Origin: Ephemerocybe angulata
Lineage: Eukaryota > Basidiomycota > Agaricomycetes > Agaricales > Psathyrellaceae
Reading direction: 5' to 3'
Length of the DNA stretch: 64,000 nt
Assembly: GCA_013368325.1 (NCBI GenBank)
Contig: JAACJK010000061.1
Coordinates: forward strand, 186,001 to 250,000
The position numbers and the translations under genes are program-made. The notes under the pieces were generated by a model. The model searched no databases, was not told the DNA's origin, and saw nothing but the letters and a program-made list of their open reading frames with translations. Positions 42,740 through 53,598 of the stretch are shown piece by piece (the first letter of the stretch is position 1; each line of letters begins with the position of its first letter).

Positions 42740-44210
42740 CTAGTCGCTACGGTAGCCCTGGGGGAGCTCAGAGAGATCGCTCTCGTCTCCTGACTCGATC
42801 TCATCCTCCTCCTCCTCAGAAACATCCCCCTCGGAGACCACCATGCGCACATCTTCAGCCTCGACCTCATCGGCCCAAGTCTTCCTGGCACGAGTGCTAC
42901 GAACGGGGTTAGCGCGAGCTTTACCCTTGTCCCGAGACGAAGAAGCGACGGGAGTCTCGACGGGCGCTTCGACCTGAGTCTCAACCGGAGTGGCGATGGC
43001 CTTGATGACACGGGAGCGAGATCCACGAAGAGCCTTCGGAGGAGGACCGCGCGTAGTACCACGAAGGTTGACCACGACGCGATCCTCGGTGAGTTCGTTG
43101 CGACGAGTGGGAGCGACGGCACGACGAGAGGAAGGAGTGCGGTCGTCGGGGGTAAGAGTGTCGGCAGGAGCGATGCGAGAAGGAACGACGTCGTAGCTGT
43201 CGAGATGGACACGCAGGACCTCGGTCTTCGCGTCGTGCTGACGACCCAGACCGACCCAAAGCTCTTGCATAACGTCCATTTGGCTTTCCAGCCCGAACAT
43301 TTGGGTGCGGATTGCCATCAGCCCACCCACAATCCGAGCCTCGGGTCCATCAGCCTCGGCGTCGCCCATAGAAATGAGTTCGCGAGTACGGCGCGTTAAG
43401 CCGTAGAAGTTGGGGGGACCTTGAGTCGGGGTCCTCCAGTCTGCACGAACAAAACAGTTAAGAATAGGAACAACAAGAAAAGAAATGAGTGAATACGCAC
43501 TCTGAGCAGCGGAGCCGCCGCCGGAGCGAGCTACAACGCGCGTCTTGTTAGGAAGAGTCGTTTCGCCGGTAGACTGTAGAAGAGTCAGTAAACGAAAGGC
43601 AGAGACAAAGGAAGAAAGCTACTAACCGGGCGCTTGGTACCACGAGAAGCGCCGGCACCTCCAGAGGCGCCAGACTTGCCGTCGCGCCAAGTGGAGACTG
43701 CCATGTCGCCGGGAAGCATCTTCCCCTCCTAGGTACGACAGAAGCGAGATTAGTTTCGACAAAAGAAAGAAAAAGAACGAGGAACGCACTTTGATACGGC
43801 GGCACTTGGTCACAATCGCGCCGAGACGCTCACGGAGCTCGGGATCGACCAAGGGGGTCTCGCCGGGCTTGGTACACTTCGCCAGGATAGCCAACACGCT
43901 CTGCAGCTTGGAACACTTGATACCGAGGTTGGGGTTCCCTAACCAGTAGGGGCTTCCCTCCCCGTGGATAATCTAGAAAAGGGAGTGAGGAAAATCAGGC
44001 CTAGAGATACTACAAGAAACAAAGAGAAAGCTTACGAAGGCTTCGACCTTGTAAAGGTACTTGAGCTCCAGCAGCTTGGCGGCGATTTGAGTATTGTCCA
44101 TCCCCTTGAAGAGGGCGTCGAAGATCTCTTGCGGATAGTCACCGTTGATCTTGAGGTCGTTCTCGGCGAAGTCGGCGCAAGATTGGGCGGATTGGATAGT
44201 ATCGGACATG
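42740..44210 (-). CDS. Antisense gene C1 (unknown function), spliced
   Basis: ATG at 44210 with TATAAATA on the same strand at 44281-44274, 64 nt upstream. Exon 1 (MSDTIQSAQS...LLELKYLYKVEAF) ends near 44037. The next exon (about 43970-43792) has KCSKLQSVLAILAKC and LRERLGAIVTKCRRIK. Short exons follow around 43730-43626 (GDMAVSTWRDGKSG...SRGTKRP) and 43560-43503. A last exon ending at 42740 has a helical AIRTQMFGLESQMDVMQELW part, a basic SRDKGKARANP part and an acidic EEEEDEIESGDES end. GT-AG introns of about 50-70 nt. Function unknown. It ends 48 nt from the pol stop, convergent. Confidence 0.65.
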
Positions 44211-44729
44211 GTAGAAAGCGGAATGAGTAAACGATGGAGGATCGAATGAAGAGTGAAGAAAAACATACCTGCTTATTTATACCAGAACATACGACGCGTC
44301 GGGTGCAGTCGAACCCGGGGACGTGGCCAAACATATCCTATGGTTGGAGATCGGGTCCATCGCTGAAGGCGGTACTGGATCGATCCGACGCGTGCAACAC
44401 AGAGACGCGTGAACACATCCCCAGATGCAGGAGGGCGCTCCAAAGAAGTCGAGGGTCAGTATGGATCTGTCAGGCGCCCTGACAGCGGGAGTAAAACCAA
44501 AACGGGGCACCGCGACACCGATTTTGGACAAAGTCCGAAAAACCGCCGGTCCGAGGCCAAGCAATCGGCGCTTGTTGGAACTCCCATAAGCAGTGCGCGA
44601 GAACATAGAAATGGAAGGGTTAGAATGGCGCTAAGGAATAGAGAAGCGGGGCATAAACAAGAAGTAGTCAAGGAACAGGCTTACCAAGGAAAGCGCAGAG
44701 ACGACCGCCTGAGGACAGTCGAGATCTAA
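44211..44729. other. Non-coding region of element C before the polypurine tract
   Basis: Contains the C1 TATA box (44274-44281) and otherwise no credible gene. It ends with TGAGGACAGTCGAGAT, conserved at this position in A and B. Confidence 0.5.
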
Positions 44730-44742
44730 AGTCCGGGGGAGA
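44730..44742 (+). other. 3' polypurine tract of element C
   Basis: AGTCCGGGGGAGA directly before the 3' LTR. Confidence 0.8.
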
Positions 44743-46408
44743 TGATACGACCGAAGTCGAAATCGCGGAATTTCGCGCGTTTTCGCCTCCGGAGCGGTAC
44801 CCATCGACCTCGTAGGCGTGTCTCGTCCTCAGTAAACTTGCCCGGCTCTCAGAACTTACCTCTGAGACCCGTCACCAGCCTCTCGTGTGCTCGAGCGCGA
44901 GAGGACGGCGTACCTTAAGTCAGACGTACGATGGTTGGCGGGAATAAAGGACCAGCTTGTGGTCCCGTCGACGGAACCCAGGATGGTTCTCGAAACCGTT
45001 AAATAACATACCATTAACTGTACGCTAAGTACAGGGTAATCTAAACCTACCTACGTCGAAGACAAGTTGAGCCGCGCTAGGCAAGCGCGCGCCCAACTGG
45101 TGCGCCTCTACCCTAATCGAGAAGAACGTCAGCATCGTCTCCCGCTCCGCCCGTACGGCCCCGAACCTGACCACTTACCAGAAGCCTCGGATTTCGCTAT
45201 GTCCTCGCCCCACCTTGGTTTCGAAGCCCCTCGCATGCGTTGGAGAACCCGCCAAGACCGAGTCACAGTCAGCTAGATACAGAAATAGATTGGAAACAAT
45301 AAGACATACCTTCAGAAGAAGACGGCTCAGTCAGCGTACACCTCGAGGAGGGTACGCGTCACCCTAGGGGCCTCGAAGAGCGGACCAGAGAAGCCTTCCT
45401 CGAGGAAAGGAAGCACACGCAAGACGCGTGGGGCGCAAGCGCACAAAGCGCGCCGCTTCGGCAACACGCGAGGGCGCATGGACACGTCTTGGCCGAACGG
45501 CGGCACTCACCTTCTCCCTCGGAAAACCCACTTCCCCGTGTATTTAGAACCCCCTTCCTTCCGATACTGTATTCCGTCCTTTTCTTGGCGTTTGTTCGTG
45601 GCTTGTGTTTGTGGTGTTGGCAGTTTTGTATTGTGTCGTATATACTGGATCGATCTGTAAAAGATAGTTAGCGAATAGTACCCCCTTTGTGGACTTTACC
45701 TGTGTGATCTTTCCACCTGTGACGTCCCTCGAGTCGATTCTCGCGTTCCACGACGCGATCGAGTCCTCGAAACCTACGAGTTTTCCTCTCGTAGTTCCGT
45801 GCCCAGCCTAGTTTCCGTCCGTCTGTTGCCCAGCCGTCTTCCTCCGTGTACCATACATACCTAGAAACTTGTTAGCATACCCAGACCTCAGAATAGAAAC
45901 TTACCTTAAGCCCCAGACGTGTGTAGAGCGAGGGCGAGTCCAAGCAATCCCATCCTGATCCATCTCGGCGATCGCCGACTTCCCATCAGTCACGCGGTTT
46001 AGTCAGCACCGCGCGCGCTCGTTGCCTACATAAGCGCCCGTTCCCCAGATCGATTTCTGTGCTCTTTGCACGCACCAGAAAATCACGAGAAAATCTTCTT
46101 AATTCCTAAGAATATTCGTTACCCTAGAATCAATTTTACCGTCCTCCGAAGATAGACAGGAAGCCGTCCTATCAGGACCACCGAACTTTGGACAGCTGAG
46201 AACTCCGCGGATTTTCCCTAAGTCGATTTTGAGTACCTCAGAGCTCCCAATAAAATCCAATAAAATCGTCATAATTCTCAGAAATATTTAGAACATAGGA
46301 TCCAGGATTCTCTAGCCTAGTATCGTTATAGAATCGTCTTAACGGACGAGCGTTGGTGTGTTTGTGTTGGGTGTGAGCATTTTCCGTGCTCACGTCCGCT
46401 TCTCATCA
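44743..46408 (+). repeat. 3' LTR of element C
   Basis: 1666 bp; no difference from 27254-28919 found where compared. Confidence 0.92.
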
Positions 46409-46984
46409 GCGGTAGACTTCGCGGCACGAACAGTGGCATCGCCATCGGCCGCGGTAGCCGCAGAAGCAGCGGTAGGCATCGGGGTATCCTGACGCGGACC
46501 ATAACTTTCGCGGCACTCGCCCAGGTACTTGAGAACCAGCTCGAGCTTCTCGTTATCCGGAGGCGTGACCTCGCGAGAGGAGAACGCGGCCTGGTGAGCA
46601 GTCAACGCGGCATGGAGTTTCCCAACGATGCGACGGTGACGAGAGTTGTGCTTAAGAACGGCTTCGACTGCAGGTGGCTCCTATGAGAAGGGTCAGTCGC
46701 GGGGTAAGGAGATCTGTAAGAACCGAACGTACAACGAGGTCAAACAAGCCCTCTTGGGCGCGACTAACCGCGTTGGCGGCACGAGGGTTCAAGGTCTTGG
46801 AACCAGGAAGGATGTGCTTGAGGCAATCGTTGCGAACTTGGGTGAGGGACGTAATGCTGGTCCCTAAGAGGTGGTCTTCAAGGTCATTCGCACCTTCATT
46901 GAAAGTGCGAAGGATAGACCTGGGAGACGCCGGAGCAGCAGCCTCAGGAGGAGGAGAAGGAGAAGGGGAAGGAACGACAGGCAT
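46409..46984 (-). pseudogene. Antisense gene A2, 5' part (split by element C)
   Basis: Starts at ATG 46984 with TATAAATA on the same strand at 47046-47039. Exon 1 (46984-46733) has a proline run, then SILRTFNEGANDLEDHLLG and AVSRAQEGLFDL. An intron of about 52 nt (GTACGT...CATAG) follows. Exon 2 has VEAVLKHNSRHRRIVGKLHAA and KLELVLKYLGECRES and is cut by element C at the GCGG duplication. The remaining exons are at 26315-27253. No known domain. Confidence 0.6.
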
Positions 46985-47637
46985 TGAGAGAGAGAAGGTC
47001 GAGTAAATCGATGCTGAAAAGGAGAGAAAACTCCCCAGTATTTATACTCGAGAGAGAACTGGAGCGGGAACAGGGGTCTAAGTCATAATCTAGCATTGGG
47101 TCTCGGAGTCCGGCACCCAGAGATGGCGACATGTGAGGTAGCGCGTGGAATAGGATGCCAGAATAGCTCGGCGCGAGGAATATCGCGCTGCAGCGAAGCT
47201 GAGAGGAATTGCACGCGTGAAACGCTATGGAAGGGGAGCGTAATTGCACCCGCGCGCCATCAAACAGGGGGGCGCTTAACGGCTAAACCGAGATCTCGAG
47301 GACCGTGACTACGACGAAGGTTCCAGGCGAGAGGTGCGATCGACAAGGTCGAGCCCCTGTCGATCCTCCGCCATGATACCAAGAAGTGAAGTCGAGAGAT
47401 AGAGAAATCTTACCTCGAGAGGTGAACCTCAGCCGTTCACACGGGCGCTTAAACGCGCGAGTCAGATCAACCGTTCTGAATGCCAAGATACGAAGTACGA
47501 TGCATTGGAGACGGCGGTAAATACGGTACATGAAGAGTCCAGGGTGATAGGGAGTATGTAATATGTACGGGAGTCAGTGTCTGTTTGGGAGCAAAGAGTC
47601 CAAGAAAAGAGGTCCAAGAAAAGAAGAAGCCGAGCGC
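46985..47637. other. Spacer between antisense genes A2 and A1
   Basis: Holds the A2 TATA box near 47039. I see no gene in the rest. Confidence 0.45.
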
Positions 47638-49692
47638 CTAAGCAACGGGGGGAGCGTCCTGCGCGTCCACCGGGGCCTCGCCTTCGCCCTCCTCCTCGTC
47701 GATGGGAACATCCCCGTCACGAACCTCGCCTCCCTGCTCCTGTTCGACCGAGAGGTCGTCCTCGACCTGCGAAGACGAACCTGACGAAGGGAGAACCGCG
47801 ATTTGAGGAACGGCGGACGACGACGACGAAGGAAGGGGACCGAGATCAGGACTGATGAAGTTGGAAGGGTTGACGACGGGGAAGGCGATGGTGCCCTCGC
47901 TGGTGCCTCGGTCCTGAGCGGCGGCATACCAAGCCGGGGGAGCGATGTTATTGATGAGCTCGTCGGAACCACAGTCGCGAGTGCTGTTCAAGATGTTCGC
48001 CAGGAACGACTGAACAGCATCGACCTTGAGGGCCTGGAACTCGCAGGTCTTGCGCATTTCCTCGTACAGCGCGTGGTCGGCGACGAGCATCTGGTAGACG
48101 CGATTGGTATCTAGAGGCCAAGAGATATGAGTAAACACCAAGACAAGAGAAGGAAACGGGTTGGACGTACGGTTGACGCTCGGCGCCTGACTCGTAAGGA
48201 ACTCCATCTCTCGGACTTGAGCCAACGTGACGCGGGGAGGGCGCGACGAGGGCGCCCACGAGCACGACTGGCTCGAAGTCTTACAGGCCGAGCACTTCCC
48301 GTTGGGGTCTTTCGGGTCCACGACGCACTCTTGAAGTGCACCTCGAGCGAGGCAGCGACCACAAGGAAGAGGTGGCTAGGGTCCGGCGCGTGAGTAAGAA
48401 AGAGATGAAGCAAGGAAGAGAAACGAACCCTGGGAGCAGGCGTGGTGACGCGCTTGAGGAGCTTGACGTCGGCGCGAGACGAGAGGAGTTCGGAGGGCGG
48501 CAACAGGTGTTGAAGGACTTCGGCCATGGCGATCTGATGCGCTTGAAAGGCGGCGGCCTGCCTCGCAGCAGTAAGTTGCCTTCGGCTTTGCGCCTCGTCG
48601 ACCTCACCCTCGCCGTCGCCCCCAGCATCCTCAGCATCGCCCCCAGCGTCTCCAACGAAGTCCCCGGTAATGCTGGAAGAGCTGCTAGACGAAGCGGCAT
48701 CGTCGGACTGTTCAGGATCATAGGAGTCGACGTCGATCGCAGTCCTAGCATTCTTAGGAACGTGAGGGCGAAGTTGATGGGCAGTGTACAGAGAGGGCGG
48801 AGGCTGCGTGGCACGGCCCTTGCCTTTTGAAGACGAAGTTTTGGCAGACGACGAGGGACCAGCACCGCGGGATGACGAAGTCGGCTCGACTTTGATCTTC
48901 TTGAGGGGAGGCGGCTGCACGCCCAAGAACTGTTCAGATAAGTCGACCGAGACGAGTGGAGAAAACGAGACGTACCCCAGTGTCACCGGAGGACTTGCGC
49001 TTGGACGGAACCTCGGCAGGACGAGGAGAACTGGGATCGGCCACTTGGCGTCGCCGACCGACGTCCTTGGTCTCACCGAGCGAAATAGGCGCCGGTTGCG
49101 TCGCAATCCGCTCTCGGGTGCCTGGAGCTTTCGGACGCGAAGTGGAGGGTTTGGAACTGGAGATGTGCGCGTTGACGCTGGAGAAGGATGTGAGTACACC
49201 GCCAAAACGGGCATCGAAGCTACGCACCGGGCAAGGGGCGCGGACACCGTGCCGTGAGCTTTCCGAGAGGAACCCGAGGAAGGGGCCTTGGACGAAGGAG
49301 GTGTAGCGGGAGTAGGCCAGTCGGAGGGCGGAGGATTAGGTGGAAAGAGGGGCGCGGCCCACTGAGCTTTGGGATCGAGCGCCGACGAAAGGGAGCGTTT
49401 GGTTTTCTTATCAGAAGTGGCCTGGCCGAGGTAGTACGCTATGTAGCTGCGAAAAGCGGGGAAGTTGGGATGCTGAGTTAGCAGAGGGTTGGTATGGATG
49501 AGTTGCTGTGGATCGAGAAAGAAAAGAACTCTTAGCGTCCGATCGTAGAGCAGACGAGAGTCGGCTTACCACTACGCGGATCCACTGATCGTAGAAGGCG
49601 TTTAGCTTTTGAAGACTCCAGTCCGGGGACGCCGTCGCCACCTGAAGCGCAGCCACCATCTCGGCGGCCATACCAAGGGAAGGATCGGCCAT
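47638..49692 (-). CDS. Antisense gene A1 with cysteine-rich exon, spliced
   Basis: ATG at 49692 (MADPSLGMAAEMVAAL). A weak TATA-like ATATAGCC is about 75 nt upstream. Exons include WSLQKLNAFYDQWIRVV, FPAFRSYIAYYLGQATSDKKTKRSL, an Ala/Ser/Pro-rich part, PPPLKKIKVEP (basic, NLS-like), a helical AAFQAHQIAMAEVLQHLL part, a cysteine-rich exon (about 48353-48175; RCLARGALQEC ... KCSACKTSSQSC), and a last exon (about 48110-47638) with HALYEEMRKTCEFQALKVDAVQSFL and an acidic tail. The order (helical start, basic patch, Cys exon, helical exon, acidic tail) matches B1. Function unknown. Some exon borders are approximate. Confidence 0.65.
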
Positions 49693-50103
49693 CGGTGTAG
49701 AGAGAGAAGAGAGGAGAGAGTACGAAGAGAGGCGAAGCGCGAGTGAGAAAGTCCCCAAGAAGACCGGGCTATATGTGAAGACAAATGTGACATTTGTGAC
49801 ATGAGCCCGGGAATGGATAACGCAGAAGAATCCTGGGAGAACATTCAGAGCGCGCTTCGAATGACATGACATGTCGAGAACTACGCGAGAAGGATGTGAC
49901 GCGGGCTAAACCTGCAAGCACCGGGAAAAACTTAGAATCAATAGAGTCGAGGGTACAGGGTTGTTAAGACGTCTCGGGATCAGAATGAACCGGGGACCTC
50001 GCGGCAAAGGACTGAGGCGAGGCAGACAGGTCGGTGAACTCGCGAGAGGACAAGAACGAAGTTGGGTAGCGGTATCAAAAGGACTGAGGACAGTCTAGAT
50101 TTC
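49693..50103. other. Non-coding region of element A before the polypurine tract
   Basis: Upstream region of A1 with a purine-rich tract and a CAAATGTGACATTTG palindrome near 49784-49798. It ends with TGAGGACAGTCTAGAT, conserved in B and C. No gene seen. Confidence 0.45.
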
Positions 50104-50116
50104 AGTTGGGGGGAGA
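50104..50116 (+). other. 3' polypurine tract of element A
   Basis: AGTTGGGGGGAGA directly before the 3' LTR. An exact copy lies at 26110-26122. Confidence 0.85.
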
Positions 50117-51505
50117 TGATGCGCCTTCAGCGCGTCTACCCACTAAAAATCGCGATTTACCTTAATAAATACGCGATTCCCACTGCATATCATCTATCAA
50201 AAGACCTGCACCAATGTAAAGGGGAACAAGAGTCAGAGCCGAGCCCAGAGCTGCTGACTTAGCCTCTCTGACCTACGCGCGGGACTACGAGAAGTGACGA
50301 GTAGCCTCAAGCAGGTAAGACCTACCTTCGCGAGACACTTGCTACTTTAAGGAGACACGCGCGGGACAACTATGGGATCGACTTGGCAAGTAACGGACAT
50401 AGGCAGAGTAGTGCATATCAATGGGAAGCCCCCTACCCATCCCTTCGTATCTCGCGAGAACACTCTCGCCACACCCAGAGTCGAGAGATCACCGTGACAT
50501 CAGTAGTCGAGAGGGATTGCACCCGAGCCCCTGATAAGCGCCGGAGTATAGCTCCCGCGCGACTTGATCTTCGCGAGAGGTGGCACGTCGAGAGGTCGAT
50601 CACACCTCGAGATGTTCGCAATCAAACCACGTCTCGGGAAAGTTCTGGGATCGCCATCGGCTGAGGGGAGAACTCAGTACAGGCACCCGCGTGTAACACA
50701 GGAGAGGCGGAACCGGCACATCTTAGGCGCCCGCACGGTCTCCCAGCCCGGGTATCGGAATGATCACCCCCGGGCTCCACTCTATCAGAGGGGAACCACA
50801 ATCAGAGATAAGAATAGGTCGTCCCACACGAGACGGGTGGCGCGGCGTGTACGAAGAAGTCGGTTGGTGGCAACGGCACAGTCTTGGGTATTTACCCGGG
50901 CGCTAATTGGCCTTGAGTTCAACCTCGAGAGGTCTTCCCTCCTATCTCTATGTTTCACTTGGACTGTTCTGGAATGTATCGCGATCGCATGTGTTTCTCA
51001 TCTGTTTGTCTTCGAGCTTGTTTGTAAATATTCGGCATGTACTTAAGTCTCGCGAGTAGTTTAGAGAAAATCAGTTACCCCCCAGTTTTCATCTTTCAAG
51101 TCTCTAAGTCAAAGTCTAAAGTCTAGCCGTCGCGCTATCTGTCTGTCTGTCTGTCTGTCTGGTCGTCGTGCCAATTGTCTTTAAGTTTTCTGTTCCTTTT
51201 GCGAAGCTCTCGAGCCTAGTGAAAGCCCTCTCGTGGTAGCGACCTCGTCCTCCCGAGACCCCACCCTCTCATCGAGAACCTATATCACCCCGAAGCGCGG
51301 TCGAGTCTAGAACTCCCCTTCAAACTTGCTAGTTGCGAGTACCTTAGAGTCGACCTAGTCCTCTAGTCCAATACATTACTTTGCCCGCTCTACCTCGAGC
51401 GAGTTGCCCCTCAGCTACCCTAGTGTGGTTGTGTGTGTGTTGTGTGTTGTGTTTGTTGTTTTGGTTAGAGGCGTGTTTGGCTCTTAGCCCCGTAGCCGCA
51501 CATCA
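50117..51505 (+). repeat. 3' LTR of element A
   Basis: 1389 bp, uninterrupted; matches the split 5' LTR with at least two base differences. Followed by TCGT (51506-51509). Confidence 0.93.
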
Positions 51506-51509
51506 TCGT

Positions 51510-51929
51510 AGATCGTGCATCCAAGCCTGGAGGGGGAGCATCCGAGCGCCCGGTTGTCGCAGGCATGGTTGGAGGATCGACTCGTCCCGAGAATCCCAGG
51601 ACAGGAGGAGCGCTGGAGGAGTGATCTACAGAAAATGAGTCACGGCCATAGAAACGTTAACAAGACTCACCGGGAGGTGCACAATAAGGCAAGTACTGAA
51701 GACCATCTGGAAAAGAAACGAGAACGTCGGCGCCAAGAATGACATCAAAAGCCCCACAGTCAGGAAGATATGCTGGAGAGAACGGAACAGTCTGCGCAGA
51801 GTAAGGAAACCGGACAGTGAAGGTAACGGTTGCCGACCGAGGCTGCAGGAACCGAGAAGAGACAACAGTCTGAGTGTGGTCAGAGCGAGCGAGCCGGGGA
51901 ACGAGACCAGCAACAAGATGCGATGCCAT
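51510..51929 (-). pseudogene. Helitron Rep/helicase gene, 5' part (split by element A)
   Basis: Minus strand. Likely start ATG at 51929 (MASHLVAG); the frame is open further upstream to 52136. Exon 1 ends at 51671. A 45-nt intron (51670-51626) has donor GTGAGT and acceptor CTGTAG. Exon 2 runs from 51625 to the element A junction and continues at 2879. The intron is required because its unspliced form has an in-frame stop. Exon 1 contains FDVILGADVL, which resembles the second conserved motif of retropepsin-like proteases; no matching D-T-G loop was seen. The start assignment is moderately sure; the frame continuity across element A is clear. Confidence 0.7.
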
Positions 51930-53598
51930 GATGGATGAAGAACCTGTATTCTCTCCCCCCATTTCAACTATATAACGAAAAAGTGAAACCAAGGTCTCAC
52001 CACACCTAGACAAGGAGCTAACGGTGGAGAAGTGAAACGTAGGAAAGGGCAGAACCCACGTCGCGAAAGTAAAAGGAGACGTGAGCGGACCGGATTGCGG
52101 AGTGAGAAAAAAGGCCGGACCGATACATGGTTTCACGCGCTGGGATTTTGAGGGGTGTGTAGACCCACTACTTGAAGTAGCGGGAACTTGTTTTACAGCG
52201 TTTTACAGAACGTGCCCTTACCGCATGTCTGGGCCGCTCTCTGTACGGGTATTTCCGAGGCCCCTCAGGTCCGAATGGAGTCACCGGGCGCGTCGCACCC
52301 AGCCGAGTCCCTGCACCCACATGTACCCACATCATCAATCAAGCTTGGGCTTGACCTTGAAGATGACTGAGTTCGTTCAGAATGTTGTGAGAATGTAGTA
52401 GAAGTGCGAATCGTTTCTCCTGTTGAACGCCAAACAATAGATCTCACAATTTGGCCACTAACCAGAGTGTTGAATGTTGCACACCAAGTGGGAAAAGTGT
52501 GAGGGATAAAAATGTTTTATCTATCAATATGTATAACTCGAATAAGGCTCCGCAAGAATCCAAGTCCAGTGGACGCCTTCTAGCATGAACAGAGTCTGAG
52601 GGAGTTACGAGGGAGGCCTTCGGCCAGTGTAGCAGCAATCGAGTGGTTCCGAATAGGCAGCTCCAGACCGTCTTTATTGCTGTTCTATTCGGAGATTGCA
52701 CCTTCCCACTGGACGATGGACGTGTGTCATGATGTTGCATCAGCCGGGCTACTTGCTATCTTGGAGCCAAGTTCCTCTCTCAAGTTGCTATTGTGCTGAT
52801 AATTGACACTTCTAGGTCATGATACTAACATGTACTTGAAGTTCCAACTCTCGGGCTTAAGAAAAATAGGGAAGGCAGTGGACACCTTTCTGTAATTTGA
52901 CCAAAACCTGACTGGCCCCGAGGTCCCACTATTTGGCTAGCGGACATGATCCGTGCATGTCACCCAACACTTATTGGACGTGTGCTACCACCGAGCCGCT
53001 GTGGCTCGCGTGCGGTTCACCGTAAATTGACCCGTTTTACCGTAAATTGGTGTAAAACGTTCTGAAATAAGTTCTTATTGAACTTATTGCACTTATCTTA
53101 CAAGCAAACCACTTAGAAAGTGTCCGGCACGGTGATCAGCTCAAGCGCAGAGTCCAGACGCGTTTGAGGCCGCGTGAATCGGGATTGCCTAAAACGCGTG
53201 TGTCCAGTACGCGTCGCGACGCGTGCCGCGTGCGTGCAGTAAGGTGGTCTTTGCCTGGTGGGTTTTCAGTTGCATACGGGTATTTCAGGTGCTACATGCC
53301 AGTATATAGTATACAGAGTTGAACCTGAGCTCCAAAAATGCAAGCAGGCTACACTTATTCCGGAGCTGCCTAACTGAGCACTATCTAGTTGACCCTGAAG
53401 GCGTATTTCGCTTCATTTTAGCTTTCCCACCACCAGTATTGCTCTTGTCGTCCCTTACGACACCATTTGGGCTGTTGGACAGGGGTATGGCAAAGGTCTC
53501 GGGTTTCCTGTTTGTTCGATCGTGCTGCAGCCGGACTCCGATCACTTTGTCTCTGGCACAGCTCAACGCCTGTAACATATTTTCTGAATCCCGCCACC
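51930..53598. other. Intergenic region between the Helitron gene and the recombinase gene
   Basis: No gene supported. The Helitron 5' terminus should lie here or further right but has no recognisable mark. There is a direct repeat ACCGTAAATTG at 53019-53029 and 53039-53049. Confidence 0.4.

Larger units (their letters stand above)
27254..46408 (+). mobile_element. LTR retrotransposon C (Ty3/Gypsy), carrying a Plavaka transposon
   Basis: Inserted in antisense gene A2 of element A. Two 1666-bp LTRs with no difference seen, primer-binding site 28922, gag 29662-31212, pro 31209-38867 split by Plavaka, pol 38864-42691, one antisense gene 42740-44210, polypurine tract 44730-44742. Without Plavaka it would be about 12.7 kb and its frames would be intact. 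Confidence 0.92.
2880..51505 (+). mobile_element. LTR retrotransposon A (Ty3/Gypsy), carrying nested elements B and C
   Basis: Outermost retrotransposon. It has 1389-bp LTRs with ends TGAT...ATCA, a primer-binding site at 18753, gag-pro-pol on the plus strand (19311-26069), two antisense genes (26315-46984 split by element C, and 47638-49692), and a polypurine tract at 50104. Without B and C it is about 15 kb. Its LTRs differ at two or more sites (t/c near 3478, a/g near 3630), so it is older than B and C. Its pro frame carries an apparent frameshift near 21193, so it is probably no longer autonomous. Confidence 0.9.

Noticed and set aside
52444..52740. Minus-strand 98-codon frame
   Set aside because: Isolated, no domain, no promoter or intron support.
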